From Micromonospora yangpuensis (GTDB taxonomy: Bacteria; Actinomycetota; Actinomycetes; Mycobacteriales; Micromonosporaceae), in assembly GCF_900091615.1 (NCBI RefSeq), contig NZ_FMIA01000002.1, forward strand, positions 682,001 through 746,000: DNA of 64,000 bases, read 5' to 3'. Below, piece by piece: positions 33,996 to 42,916 of this stretch. The stretch's first letter is position 1, and each line of letters begins with the position of its first letter. A program made the position numbers and the translations under genes. The notes beneath the pieces are model-generated. The model ran no database searches and was not told where the DNA came from. It worked only from the letters and a program-made list of their open reading frames with translations.

Positions 33996-35120
33996 GTGGT
34001 CTTCAAGAAGATGCTGGGTGCCTTCGGAGTCGGTGCGCCCAGCGTCGACACGGTCCTGTCGAATCCGGACACCCGGCCGGGGCTGCCGCTGGACGGGCAG
34101 GTGAACCTCACCGGCGGCAGCCACGATGTCGAGATCGACCAGATCGTGGTCGGGCTGGTCACCCGGGTCGAGGTCGACGGTGCCGAGGAGGGGCACGACG
34201 CGGTGCTGGAGTTCCACCGGGTGCCGGTGGCCGGCGGCCTCACCCTGCGCGAGGGGCAGCACCTGTCCCTGCCGTTCCAGGTGCCGATGCCGTGGGAGAC
34301 CCCGGTGACCGCCCTGTACGGGCAGCACCTGCACGGCATGACCATGGGTCTGCGTACCGAGGTCGCCATCCGCGGTGCCGTCGACAAGGGTGACCTGGAC
34401 CCGGTCCAGGTCCACCCGCTGCCGGTGCAGGAGCGCATCCTGGAGGCGTTCGGCCGGCTCGGTTTCCAGTTCAAGGGCGCCGACCTGGAGTACGGCCGGA
34501 TCTCCGGCCTGTCCCAGGCGCTGCCCTTCTACCAGGAGATCGAGTACTACACCGCCCCGCAGTACGCGGACGGGATCAACGAGGTCGAGTTGACCTTCGT
34601 GGCCAACGAGTACGGCGTGGACGTGGTGCTGGAGTTCGACAAGCGGGGTGGCCTCTTCACCGGCGGGCACGACTCGTACGGCCGGTACCAGGTGGCGCAC
34701 GCCGACGCCGACCGGGTCGACTGGGCCGCCCAGGTCGACGGCTGGCTGCGGCAGGCCCTGACCCAGCGGCAGGGGCTGCTCGGCGGCCCCGCGCCCTACG
34801 GCATGCCCCCCGCCCAACCCGCCTACGGCCAACCCGCCTACGGCCAACCCGCCTACGGCCAGCCCGGCTATGCCCAGCCCGGTTACGGCCAACCCGGTTA
34901 TGGCCCCGGGTACGGCCAGCCGGGACCTGCCCCCGGCTACGGCCAGCACGTGGAGCACCACGAGCAGCGCGGGCCCGGCATGGGCGCGGTGGTGGCCGGC
35001 GTGGCCGGCGGTGCGGCGCTCGGTTTCGCCGGAGGCATGATCGCCGACGAGGTCTTCGACTCCTTCGGTGATGACGAGGCCGAGGCCGAGGCCGGCGAGG
35101 CCGACGAGGACGAGGGCTAG
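33996..35120 (+). CDS. Spo0M/arrestin-like sporulation-control protein
   Basis: 374 aa. The N-terminal 250 residues are the Spo0M fold (VDTVLSNPDTRPGLPLDGQVNLTGG, MPWETPVT, LGFQFKGADLEYGRI). The C-terminus has a run of PAYGQ/PGYGQ pentapeptides (about 272-310), a glycine-rich hydrophobic stretch (VVAGVAGGAALGFAGGMI, about 330-348) and an acidic tail. The YGQP repeat plus hydrophobic patch recalls the membrane-associated tail of several actinobacterial homologues. GTG 33996 has GGGAGA upstream. A role in sporulation or cell envelope control is inferred from the family. Confidence 0.85.
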   Translation: MVFKKMLGAFGVGAPSVDTVLSNPDTRPGLPLDGQVNLTGGSHDVEIDQIVVGLVTRVEVDGAEEGHDAVLEFHRVPVAGGLTLREGQHLSLPFQVPMPWETPVTALYGQHLHGMTMGLRTEVAIRGAVDKGDLDPVQVHPLPVQERILEAFGRLGFQFKGADLEYGRISGLSQALPFYQEIEYYTAPQYADGINEVELTFVANEYGVDVVLEFDKRGGLFTGGHDSYGRYQVAHADADRVDWAAQVDGWLRQALTQRQGLLGGPAPYGMPPAQPAYGQPAYGQPAYGQPGYAQPGYGQPGYGPGYGQPGPAPGYGQHVEHHEQRGPGMGAVVAGVAGGAALGFAGGMIADEVFDSFGDDEAEAEAGEADEDEG

Positions 35121-35291
35121 GCCCGGCCCGGCGCTCTGACCGGTTCTCTGTGGCCTGTGGCGCGGCGGGCCGGGTTCATCCCGGCACGTTGGTCCTCAGT
35201 GGACCGGGTGCATCGCAAGATGATCTAATTGAGTAGGTTTAACCAGATCCGGTCGGTATTGCGCCGATCGGTGACTCAGAAGGAGTTGTGC

Positions 35292-35510
35292 ATGCCCGTC
35301 ACCGCCGACCTCACCAAGCTTGTCGACAAGGCGTACCAGGACAAGACCCTCGCCGAGCTGGTCGACGCCCCGGTTGCCGCCCTCGCCGGGGTCAGCGAAG
35401 GCGACGCCAAGCTGCTCAAGCAGGCCTTCAACATCACCACCGTGGGTGACCTCGGCCGCAACCCGTACTTCCGGACCGCCGAGGCGCTGGTCGCCCTCAC
35501 CGGTAACTGA
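35292..35510 (+). CDS. small conserved protein with helix-hairpin-helix-like region
   Basis: 72 aa. AGVSEGDAKLLKQAFNITTVGDLGRN resembles an HhH/SAP-like helical module often seen in DNA- or protein-binding small proteins. ATG 35292 has AGGAG 6 nt upstream, a strong site. It is monocistronic, immediately before the IS607-type element. Function is unknown. Confidence 0.65.
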   Translation: MPVTADLTKLVDKAYQDKTLAELVDAPVAALAGVSEGDAKLLKQAFNITTVGDLGRNPYFRTAEALVALTGN

Positions 35511-35633
35511 CCCGGACACGCAGGCGGGTGCCGGGGCGGTTCGCGCTCACCGGCATCCGCCGCGCCGTCGGGGGTGTTAGCTGCTGGCGTGTCGAGCATC
35601 TATGGCGCTCTTGAGGTTGCTATGATGCCCGGC

Positions 35634-36215
35634 GTGAACCTCAAGGAGTGGGCGGCGTCGACCGGCATCGCGTACATCACTGCTCGGCGGCAGTACGCTG
35701 CCGGGACGCTGCCTGTTCCCACCTACCGGATCGGCCGGCTGATCATGGTCGGTGAGCCGGTCACCGGCACGTCGGCCGAGACCGGGCAGACCGTGGTGTA
35801 CGCCCGGGTGTCATCGGCCGACCAGGAACCTGACCTGGATCGGCAGGTTGCCCGGGTGACGGTGTGGGCCACCGGGCAGAGACTCGGCGTTGACCGGGTG
35901 GTGACCGAGGTGGGATCCGCGTTGGACGGGCACCGCGAGAAGTTCCTCGCGCTGCTGCGCGATCCGGCGGTGTCAACGATCGTGGTCGAGCATCGGGGCC
36001 GGTTCGCCCGGTTCGGGGCCGAGTACGTCGAAGCCGCCTTGTCCGCGCAGGGCCGGCGTCTGCTGGTGGTCGACCCGGCTGAGGTCGACGACGACCTGGT
36101 TCGGGACGTGACCGAGATCCTGACCTCGCTGTGCGCCCGCCTGTACGGCAGTCGCGTTGCCGCGACCCGTGCCCGCCGGGCGGTCGAAGCCGTCACTGAG
36201 AGTGACCCGGTGTGA
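35634..36215 (+). CDS. tnpA: IS607 TnpA-type serine recombinase
   Basis: 193 aa. An N-terminal MerR-like HTH (NLKEWAASTGIAYITARRQYAAGTLP) precedes a small serine recombinase domain, with the catalytic serine in YARVSS (about residue 60) and an arginine-rich active-site region. This order, HTH before catalytic domain, defines IS607 resolvases. I start at GTG 35634; in-frame ATGs at 35622 and 35625 are possible. The stop overlaps the tnpB start (GTGA). Confidence 0.9.
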   Translation: MNLKEWAASTGIAYITARRQYAAGTLPVPTYRIGRLIMVGEPVTGTSAETGQTVVYARVSSADQEPDLDRQVARVTVWATGQRLGVDRVVTEVGSALDGHREKFLALLRDPAVSTIVVEHRGRFARFGAEYVEAALSAQGRRLLVVDPAEVDDDLVRDVTEILTSLCARLYGSRVAATRARRAVEAVTESDPV

Positions 36216-37591
36216 AAACGTTCCAGGCGTACCGGTTCGCCCTCGACCTCACCTCGCGCCAGGAACTCGACGTCCTCGCGCACGCGGGGGCGGCCCGGGT
36301 CGCACACAACTGGGCGCTCGCGCGGGTCAAGGCCGTCATGGACCAGCGCAGCGCCGAACGCTCATACGGCGTGCCAGACGAGTTGCTGACGCCTTCACTG
36401 CACTGGTCGCTGGCCGGTCTTCGGAAGGCGTGGAACGCCGCGAAACCCGCAGTCGCGCCGTGGTGGGGTGAGGTGTCGAAGGAGGCGTTCAACACGGGCC
36501 TCGACGCGCTCGCTCGCGGGTTGAAGAACTGGGCCGACTCCCGTCAGGGCGTGCGGGCCGGACGCCCGGCCGGTTTCCCCCGGTTCAAGTCCCGCCGCCG
36601 TACGGCACCATCCGTGCGGTTCACCACCGGGGCGATCCGGGTCGAGCCCGACCGGATGCACGTGGTGCTGCCCCGACTGGGCCGGTTGAAGTTGCACGAG
36701 TCCGCACGCAGACTGGCCCGCCGGTTGGACAACGGGACCGCCCGGATCATGTCCGCGACCGTGCGCCGTGACGGCGGCCGGTGGCACGTCTCCTTCACGG
36801 TGGAGGTCGAGCGCGCCGAGCGCGTCCCCGCCCGGCCGCAGTCGGTCGTCGGTGTGGACGTCGGGATCACGCACCTCGCGGTCCTGTCCACCGGTGAGAT
36901 GGTCGGCAACCCGCGTCACCTCCTGGACGCGCAGCAGCGCGTGCGCTCGTGGGGCCGGGCACTGCCGCGCAAGACCGGCCCGGATCGGCGCACCGGACGA
37001 CGAGCCTCGAAGCGGTGGGAACGAGCGGCGGCCCGGCTCGGCCGCGCTCACGCCCGGGTGGCGAACGTGCGCCGCGACGGCCTGCATAAGCTCACCACCC
37101 GACTCGCCCGCGAGCACGCCACGATCGTGGTGGAAGACCTCAACGTCGCCGGCATGCTGCGTAACCGCAGGCTGGCCCGGAACATCGCCGACGCCGCATT
37201 CGCGGAGATCCGCTGGTATCTGACGTACAAGACCCTGTGGAACGGTGGCCGGCTCGTGGTGGCCGACCGCTGGTACCCGTCATCGAAGACCTGCTCGGGT
37301 TGCGGCGCGGTGAAAGCCAAGCTCGCCCTGTCCGAGCGCGAGTACGAATGTGAGGCGTGCGGTCTGGTCCTCGACCGGGACCACAACGCCGCGCTCAATC
37401 TGGCCGCTCTGGCGGCTGATCTCGACACCGCCGGGAGTGGCCCGGTGGCAGCACGTGGAGCCGACCAGAAGACCCGCATACGCGGGCAGGTGGCGAAGAA
37501 GCGTGAACCCGGCACGGCATCCGTCGGTCAGACCGGGACCGTCCTACCGCAAGGCAGGACTACCAACCGTGTGCTCACCAAAACGCACTGA
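36212..37591 (+). CDS. tnpB: TnpB RNA-guided nuclease of the IS607 element
   Basis: 459 aa. The split RuvC nuclease is complete: D in VGVDVGI (about 216), E in VVEDLNV (about 308) and D in LDRDHNAA (about 391). A CSGCG/CEACG zinc ribbon lies in between. Family knowledge: TnpB is guided by an RNA from the element's 3' end and cleaves DNA next to a short TAM, promoting element retention. Nothing seems truncated, so it may be catalytically active. Confidence 0.92.
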   Translation: MKTFQAYRFALDLTSRQELDVLAHAGAARVAHNWALARVKAVMDQRSAERSYGVPDELLTPSLHWSLAGLRKAWNAAKPAVAPWWGEVSKEAFNTGLDALARGLKNWADSRQGVRAGRPAGFPRFKSRRRTAPSVRFTTGAIRVEPDRMHVVLPRLGRLKLHESARRLARRLDNGTARIMSATVRRDGGRWHVSFTVEVERAERVPARPQSVVGVDVGITHLAVLSTGEMVGNPRHLLDAQQRVRSWGRALPRKTGPDRRTGRRASKRWERAAARLGRAHARVANVRRDGLHKLTTRLAREHATIVVEDLNVAGMLRNRRLARNIADAAFAEIRWYLTYKTLWNGGRLVVADRWYPSSKTCSGCGAVKAKLALSEREYECEACGLVLDRDHNAALNLAALAADLDTAGSGPVAARGADQKTRIRGQVAKKREPGTASVGQTGTVLPQGRTTNRVLTKTH

Positions 37592-37615
37592 GAGGTAACG
37601 GTACGACGGGACACC
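37430..37615 (+). ncRNA. putative omega RNA (reRNA) at the 3' end of tnpB
   Basis: In IS605/IS607 elements the guide RNA scaffold overlaps the end of tnpB and the right end. Here the last about 160 nt of tnpB contain hairpin-prone segments such as GACCGGGACCGTCC and GCAAGGCAGGAC. The guide would be the flanking DNA after the element. The exact ends cannot be seen. Confidence 0.4.
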
Positions 37616-37730
37616 CACGGTTCTGTGACGGTTGCGTGACGTTTACCCCGACGACCGGTCCATGGGTTTCGCCGGAGTCGACGCACGGGAACCAGTACGT
37701 CCGACGACAACTGTTGAAGGGACGGCTCTG

Positions 37731-38000
37731 GTGGAAGTTTCCGGCATCTTGACCGCCATCATCTTCGGTCTGATCATCGGCGCGCTGGGCCGGCTGGTCG
37801 TACCGGGCAAGCAGAACATCCCGATCTGGCTCACCATTCTCATCGGTGTGCTCGCGGCACTCCTCGGCACGATCGTCGCCGGCGCCTTCGGGGTGGCCGA
37901 AACCCCGGGCATCGACTGGATCGAGTTGGCCCTCCAGATCGGCTTCGCCGCGATCGGCGTCGCCGTCGTCGCCGGGACGTACGGACGCCGTCGCCACTGA
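37731..38000 (+). CDS. GlsB/YeaQ/YmgE-family membrane protein
   Basis: 89 aa with three hydrophobic helices (ILTAIIFGLIIGALGRLVVPG, IWLTILIGVLAALLGTIVAG, LALQIGFAAIGVAVVAGTYG) and the GRLVVPGKQ motif of the transglycosylase-associated protein family. It is a small inner-membrane stress protein of unknown biochemical role. The GTG start has AAGGGA upstream. It follows the IS607 element, which may have displaced its original promoter. Confidence 0.85.
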   Translation: MEVSGILTAIIFGLIIGALGRLVVPGKQNIPIWLTILIGVLAALLGTIVAGAFGVAETPGIDWIELALQIGFAAIGVAVVAGTYGRRRH

Positions 38001-38015
38001 CCTACCGCTGACCTC

Positions 38016-38050
38016 CGACGGCCCGCCCTGCTCAGCAGGGCGGGCCGTCG
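38016..38050. terminator. bidirectional hairpin terminator between glsB-like and esterase genes
   Basis: A perfect 17-bp stem (38016-38032 with 38034-38050) lies 15 bp after the stop of the membrane protein gene and about 90 bp before the stop of the convergent esterase gene. The tip can open to a loop. There is no long T-tract, as is usual in GC-rich actinobacteria. Confidence 0.8.
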
Positions 38051-38140
38051 TCGCGTTCGGGGCGTCGTCAGCTGCCGGGCCGGCCCGCCGGGGGCGAGCC
38101 GGCGTCGAGGCGGCCGGCAGGCGGGGTGGAGCCGGCGTGG

Positions 38141-39142
38141 TCACCGCCGGGCGGTTGCCGGGGGGCAGATCCGGTCCAGCCAGTCCAACTGACGTCGGGT
38201 GTGCAGCGCCTCGCCGCCCTCGTGGCCGTTGAACGGGTAGGTGTGCAGCTCCCGGACCGGCGGGGCCGGCAGCCCGGACGCGGCACCGTACTGGTTGTAG
38301 GCGGCGAAGCCGGTGCTCGGCGGGCACACGTTGTCCCGTAGGCCGATCCCGAAGTGGGCCGGCGCGGTCGCCCGGCGGGCGAAGGTCACGCCGTCCACGT
38401 ACGACAGCGTGTGCCGGACCGCGGCCTCGGCCTCCCGGTGTACGGCGAGGTAGCGGGCGATCTCGCCGTACGGCACGGCGTCGGTCAGCTCGATGGCCCG
38501 CTGCACGTGGCAGAGGAACGGGGCGGTGGTCAGCACCGCCGCGAGGTCACCGACCAGGCCGGCCACCGCCAGCGCCAGCCCGCCGCCCTGGCTGTTGCCG
38601 GCCGCGACGACCCGGGTGGCGTCCACCCCGGGCAGGGCTCGTACGGCGTCGACGGCCCGGACCGCGTCGGTGATCAGACGGCGGTAGTGGTAGTCGTACG
38701 GGTCGAGGATTCCCCAGGTCGCCGGGGACGGGCCGCCGGCGGCGCCGTGCGGGTCCGGGGTGTCGCCGACGCCGTACAGCCCGGACTGACCCCGGCTGTC
38801 CATCAGCAGGTGGGCGTAGCCGGCGACCGGCCAGGTCAGCCGCTCGTGGGGCAGGCCACGCCCGCGTCCGTAGCCGACGTACTCGATCACGGCGGGCAGC
38901 GGCGTCGCCGCCCCGGCCGGGCGGGTGTACCAGGCCCGGACCGGATCACCGCCGAAGCCGGCGAACGTGACGTCGAAGGAGTCGACCAGGCGCAGGCCGG
39001 TGTGGTGCGGCCGGACGTCGAGCAGGACCGGTCGGGCGGCGGCCTCGGCCAGGGTGGCGCGCCAGAACCCGTCGAAGTCGACAGGTTCGGCGACGGTCGG
39101 CGCGTACCGCCGGAGCTGGTCGAGGGGGAGGTCGAACGGCAC
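38141..39142 (-). CDS. carbohydrate esterase family 7 (acetyl xylan esterase / cephalosporin-C deacetylase)
   Basis: 333 aa alpha/beta hydrolase. It has the CE7 signature YGRG..LP and RGQS, the nucleophile elbow GNSQGG at about residue 181, an Asp near 269 (GLRDNVCPP) and His near 306 (NGHEGG). There is no signal peptide, so it removes acetyl groups from imported xylo-oligosaccharides in the cytosol. It is downstream of the LacI gene on the same strand, 61 bp apart, and fits the xylan-use function of the neighbouring operon. Confidence 0.9.
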   Translation of the reverse strand: MPFDLPLDQLRRYAPTVAEPVDFDGFWRATLAEAAARPVLLDVRPHHTGLRLVDSFDVTFAGFGGDPVRAWYTRPAGAATPLPAVIEYVGYGRGRGLPHERLTWPVAGYAHLLMDSRGQSGLYGVGDTPDPHGAAGGPSPATWGILDPYDYHYRRLITDAVRAVDAVRALPGVDATRVVAAGNSQGGGLALAVAGLVGDLAAVLTTAPFLCHVQRAIELTDAVPYGEIARYLAVHREAEAAVRHTLSYVDGVTFARRATAPAHFGIGLRDNVCPPSTGFAAYNQYGAASGLPAPPVRELHTYPFNGHEGGEALHTRRQLDWLDRICPPATARR

Positions 39143-39203
39143 GGCACACCTCGCAGGCTCGGTGCGGGTCAGCGCGGGTCAGCGCGGGTCAGGGCAGCGC
39201 GGG

Positions 39204-40262
39204 TCAGCGCGGGTCGGTGCCCGTCGGGTCGGCGGGTGGCGCGGTGCTCTCCCGGACGATCAGCTCGGTCACCAGGTCGATCCGGCTGGTCGACAACTCG
39301 GCGCCCCGGGCCAGGTCGAGCAGCATCTGGGTGGCGGTGCCGGCCATGTCCCGCAGCGGCTGGTTGATCGTGGTCAGGGCGGGGCCGATCCAGGCGGCGA
39401 AGGGCAGGTTGTCGTACCCGATGACGGAGAGGTCCTCGGGGACCCGCAGGCCGAGCTGGCGGGCGGCCCGGAGCACCCCCATGGCCTGCATGTCCGACCC
39501 GGCGAAGATCGCGGTCGGCCGGTCGGGTCGGCCGAGCAGTTCCATGCCGTACGCGTAACCGGAGTCGATGTAGAAGCTGCCGTAGCGCACCAGCTCGGGA
39601 TCGACCGGCACCCCGGCCTCGTCGTGGGCGAACCGGAAGCCGGCCGCGCGGGCCCGGCTGCACAGTACGTCCTGTGGGCCGGAGATGATCGCGATCCGCC
39701 GGTGCCCCAGCTCCAGCAGGTGGCGGGTGGCGAGCAGGCCGCCGTTCCAGTTGTTGGAGCCGACGGTCGGCACGGAGGCCGAGGTCGCGCTGTCGGTGTC
39801 GACGACGACGAACGGGATCAACTGGCGCTGGAGCTGCTGCTGCTGGAGCTCGGTCAGGTGGCAGAGCACGAAGAGCACCCCGAGGGGCCGGCGGGCGAGC
39901 GCCGCGTCCAGCCACTGGGCCGACGGGCTGTGCTCCCCGCCGAGCTGGGAGACGGCCACCCCGAGCCCGGCGGCGGAGGTCACCGCCTCGACCCCGCGCA
40001 TGATCTCCATGGCCCACTCGGAGTCGAACTCGTGGAACACCAGGTCGATCTGTCCGGCGCTGGTCGGCTGCCGTCTGTTGCGGCGGCGGTACCGGTGGCG
40101 TTCCAGGCTGGCCTCGACCCGCGCCCGGGTCGAGGCGGAGACGTCGGAGCGGCCGTTGAGGACCTTCGAGACGGTGGCCACCGAGACCCCGACCTCACCG
40201 GCGATGGTCGCGATGGTGGCGGTGGCCGGTGGGCCGGACGACTGGGGGCGGGATGCTGTCAT
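39204..40262 (-). CDS. LacI-family repressor of the xylan/aldouronate locus
   Basis: 352 aa. The N-terminal LacI HTH reads ATIATIAGEVGVSVATVSKVLNGRSDVS (about 14-41), followed by a periplasmic-binding-protein-like sensor domain. It is divergent from the GH3-led operon. ATG 40262 has GAGG 5 nt upstream. A perfect CGAAAGTTTCG palindrome 18 bp before its ATG points to autoregulation. The likely effector is a xylo- or aldouronate oligosaccharide. Confidence 0.9.
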   Translation of the reverse strand: MTASRPQSSGPPATATIATIAGEVGVSVATVSKVLNGRSDVSASTRARVEASLERHRYRRRNRRQPTSAGQIDLVFHEFDSEWAMEIMRGVEAVTSAAGLGVAVSQLGGEHSPSAQWLDAALARRPLGVLFVLCHLTELQQQQLQRQLIPFVVVDTDSATSASVPTVGSNNWNGGLLATRHLLELGHRRIAIISGPQDVLCSRARAAGFRFAHDEAGVPVDPELVRYGSFYIDSGYAYGMELLGRPDRPTAIFAGSDMQAMGVLRAARQLGLRVPEDLSVIGYDNLPFAAWIGPALTTINQPLRDMAGTATQMLLDLARGAELSTSRIDLVTELIVRESTAPPADPTGTDPR

Positions 40263-40279
40263 CGGAGCCTCATCCGCAT

Positions 40280-40290
40280 CGAAAGTTTCG
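40280..40290. promoter_or_regulatory. LacI-type operator upstream of lacI
   Basis: CGAAAGTTTCG is a perfect odd-centred palindrome, matching the CGAAANTTTCG class of operators known for xylan-responsive LacI repressors in streptomycetes. It lies between the probable promoter and ATG of the regulator. Confidence 0.65.
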
Positions 40291-40408
40291 GAGACCTTAA
40301 CACGCCCCTCGGCGACGCGGTGTCGGGTGTGGACGGTACGGGAGTGCGGGCCGATGACCCACCAAGACATCGATGCCCTTGACACGGTTTGACGCGGACC
40401 ATAGGTTG

Positions 40409-40444
40409 CCGAAAACGGTAACGCCGCGATTACCGAAATTATCG
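40409..40444. promoter_or_regulatory. operator-like sites upstream of the GH3 operon
   Basis: CCGAAAACGG (40409-40418) and CGAAATTATCG (40434-40444) are degenerate relatives of the CGAAAGTTTCG palindrome; the second matches at 9 of 11 positions. They lie about 70-110 bp upstream of the GH3 ATG, where a LacI repressor could block its promoter. Confidence 0.5.
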
Positions 40445-40516
40445 GGCGCCGGTATCGGCTCCACGGGTCCTGCCCCGGCAGGCCGCACCACCCGGTCAGA
40501 CCTAAGGGGTTTGCGT

Positions 40517-42916
40517 ATGACAAGTCAGGTGTCCGTCGACAGTGGTCCATCGTCGGGTGCCATCGCCGACTGGCGCGATCCGCAGCTGTTGCCGGCCGAG
40601 CGGGCCGAGGCCCTCCTCGCGCTGATGTCGCTGGAGGAGAAGATCGCCCAACTGGTCGGGGTCTGGGTCGGCGCCGAGGCCTCCGGGGAGGGCGTCGCCC
40701 CGCACCAGTCCGACATGATCGACGGTACGCCGTCGTGGCCCGTCCTCATCCAGCACGGGTTGGGGCAGCTGACCCGCCCGTTCGGCACCGCACCCGTCGA
40801 TCCGGTGCTCGGCGCGCGGTCGCTGGCCGCCTCCCAGGCGCAGATCGTGGCGGCGAGCCGGTTCGGCATCCCGGCACAGGTGCACGAGGAGTGCCTGACC
40901 GGCTTCGCCGCCTGGCGGGCCACCGTCTACCCGACCCCGCTGAGCTGGGGCGCCTGCTTCGACCCCGAGCTGGTCGAGGAGATGGCCGGGCGGATCGGGC
41001 GGTCGATGCGGGCCGCCGGGGTGCACCAGGGGCTGGCCCCGGTGCTCGACGTCACCCGGGACTACCGCTGGGGGCGTACCGAGGAGACCATCGGCGAGGA
41101 CCCGTACCTGGTCGGCACGACCGGCGCGGCGTACGTGCGGGGCCTGGAACGGGCCGGCATCGTCGCCACCCTGAAGCACTTCGCCGGATACTCCGCCTCC
41201 CGGGGTGGCCGCAACCTGGCCCCGGTGGCGATGGGCCGGCGGGAGCTGGCCGACGTGATCCTGCCGCCGTTCGAGATGGCCCTGCGACTCGGCGGGGCCC
41301 GCTCGGTGATGAACTCGTACGCCGAGATCGACGGCGTGCCGGTCGCCGCCGACGAGGAGCTGCTCACCGGGCTGCTGCGGGTGCGGTGGGGATTCGCCGG
41401 CACGGTGGTGGCGGACTACTTCTCGGTGCGGTTCCTGCAGACCCTGCACGGGGTGGCCGGTCGCGGCGAGGACGCCGCGCGACTGGCCCTGCGGGCCGGG
41501 ATCGACGTGGAGCTGCCCACCGTGGACACCTTCGGTCCGGAGCTGGTGGCGGCGGTGCGCGCCGGTGCGGTCGACGAGGCGTTGATCGACCGGGCGGTGC
41601 GCCGGGTGTTGCGCCAGAAGGCCGAGCTGGGCCTGCTCGACGAGGGGTGGCAGGCGCTGCCGCCGGAGGTCGACCAGCTCCGCCTCGACGACGAGGCCAG
41701 CCGGGAGGTCGCCGTACGACTGGCCCGGCAGGCCGTCGTGCTGCTGCGCAACGACGGGGTGCTGCCGCTGGCCGCCGGCCGGCGGATCGCGCTGGTGGGT
41801 CCGGTCGCCGACGACCCGACCGCGCTGCTCGGCTGCTACTCCTTCCCCAACCACGTGGGGGTGCAGCACCCCGGGCACGGGATCGGGCTGGACCTGCCCT
41901 CGCTCCGCGCCGAGCTGGCCGACCTGGTGCCCGGTCTGACCTACGTGCCCGGCTGCGCGGTCACCGGCGAGGACACCTCGGGCATCGCGGCGGCGGTCGC
42001 CGCGGCCACCGAGGCCGACGTCTGCGTGCTGGCCGTCGGCGACCGGGCCGGGATGTTCGGCCGGGGCACCTCCGGTGAGGGCTGCGACGCCGCCGACCTG
42101 CGCCTGCCCGGGGTCCAGGCGGAGCTGGTCCGGGCGGTGCTGGCCACCGGTACCCCGGTCGTGCTGGTGCTGATGACCGGGCGGCCCTACGCGCTCGGCG
42201 CGGAGTTCGACGCGGCGGCCGCCGTGGTGCAGGCCTTCTTCCTGGGCCAGCGGGGCGGGCAGGCGCTCGCCGAGGTGCTCACCGGCCTGGTCGACCCGTC
42301 CGGGCGGCTGCCGGTCAGCATTCCCCGCGACGCCGGTGGCCTGCCGGGCACCTACCTGACCCCGCCGCTGGGTAGGCGTACCGAGGTGTCGTCGGTGGAC
42401 CCGACCCCGGCGTACCCGTTCGGTCACGGGCTCGGCTACACCACGTTCGAGTGGTCCGACGCGGCCCTGCTCGGGCCGGCCGACCAGCCGCGCACCGACC
42501 CGGAGCCGGCCGAGTGGGCGGTCGACGGCGAGGTGTCGGCACGGATCACCGTGCGCAACACCGGCTCCCGGGGCGGTACCGAGGTGGTCCAGCTCTACCT
42601 GCACGATCCGGTGGCGCAGACCACCCGGCCGGTGGTCCGACTGATCGGGTACGCCCGGGTGCCGCTGGCCGCCGGCGCGGCGGCCGAGGTGACCTTCCGG
42701 GTGCCTGCCGAGCTGACGTCGTTCACCGGGCTGCGCGGGCGGCGCATCGTCGAGCCCGGCGAGGTCGAGCTGCGTTTCGGCCGGTCCAGCGGCGACCCGG
42801 TGGCCCGCCTGGCGCTGCGCCTGACCGGTGCCGAGCGCGAGGTCGATCACCACCGCGAACTGCTCAGCGAGGTACGGGTGGCACCCGTCGGGCAGCACGG
42901 TCAGGCCGAGCGGTGA
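40517..42916 (+). CDS. GH3-family glycosidase (beta-xylosidase/beta-glucosidase type)
   Basis: 799 aa. The first GH3 domain has LKHFAGYS (about 220) and the nucleophile Asp in VVADYFS (about 298). The second alpha/beta domain has the KA/QAVVLLRND region, and a C-terminal fibronectin-like domain follows (NTGSRGGTEVVQLYL). No signal peptide is seen, so it probably acts on imported oligosaccharides, releasing xylose or glucose. ATG 40517 has AAGGGG at 7 nt. It leads the operon and overlaps the permease gene by 4 nt. Confidence 0.9.
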   Translation: MTSQVSVDSGPSSGAIADWRDPQLLPAERAEALLALMSLEEKIAQLVGVWVGAEASGEGVAPHQSDMIDGTPSWPVLIQHGLGQLTRPFGTAPVDPVLGARSLAASQAQIVAASRFGIPAQVHEECLTGFAAWRATVYPTPLSWGACFDPELVEEMAGRIGRSMRAAGVHQGLAPVLDVTRDYRWGRTEETIGEDPYLVGTTGAAYVRGLERAGIVATLKHFAGYSASRGGRNLAPVAMGRRELADVILPPFEMALRLGGARSVMNSYAEIDGVPVAADEELLTGLLRVRWGFAGTVVADYFSVRFLQTLHGVAGRGEDAARLALRAGIDVELPTVDTFGPELVAAVRAGAVDEALIDRAVRRVLRQKAELGLLDEGWQALPPEVDQLRLDDEASREVAVRLARQAVVLLRNDGVLPLAAGRRIALVGPVADDPTALLGCYSFPNHVGVQHPGHGIGLDLPSLRAELADLVPGLTYVPGCAVTGEDTSGIAAAVAAATEADVCVLAVGDRAGMFGRGTSGEGCDAADLRLPGVQAELVRAVLATGTPVVLVLMTGRPYALGAEFDAAAAVVQAFFLGQRGGQALAEVLTGLVDPSGRLPVSIPRDAGGLPGTYLTPPLGRRTEVSSVDPTPAYPFGHGLGYTTFEWSDAALLGPADQPRTDPEPAEWAVDGEVSARITVRNTGSRGGTEVVQLYLHDPVAQTTRPVVRLIGYARVPLAAGAAAEVTFRVPAELTSFTGLRGRRIVEPGEVELRFGRSSGDPVARLALRLTGAEREVDHHRELLSEVRVAPVGQHGQAER

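Larger units (their letters stand above)
35570..37610 (+). mobile_element. IS607-family insertion sequence (approximate ends)
   Basis: The tnpA (serine resolvase) and tnpB genes overlap by 4 nt, the standard IS607 order. IS607 elements lack terminal inverted repeats, so the ends can only be bracketed. The left end lies between 35511 and 35634, and the right end probably lies just beyond the tnpB stop near CACTGAGAGGTAACGG. Both genes are full-length, so the element may be active. Confidence 0.8.

Noticed and set aside
36575..36600. T-loop-like GGTTCAAGTCCCGCC
   Set aside because: It lies within the conserved tnpB coding sequence, and no other cloverleaf arms surround it.
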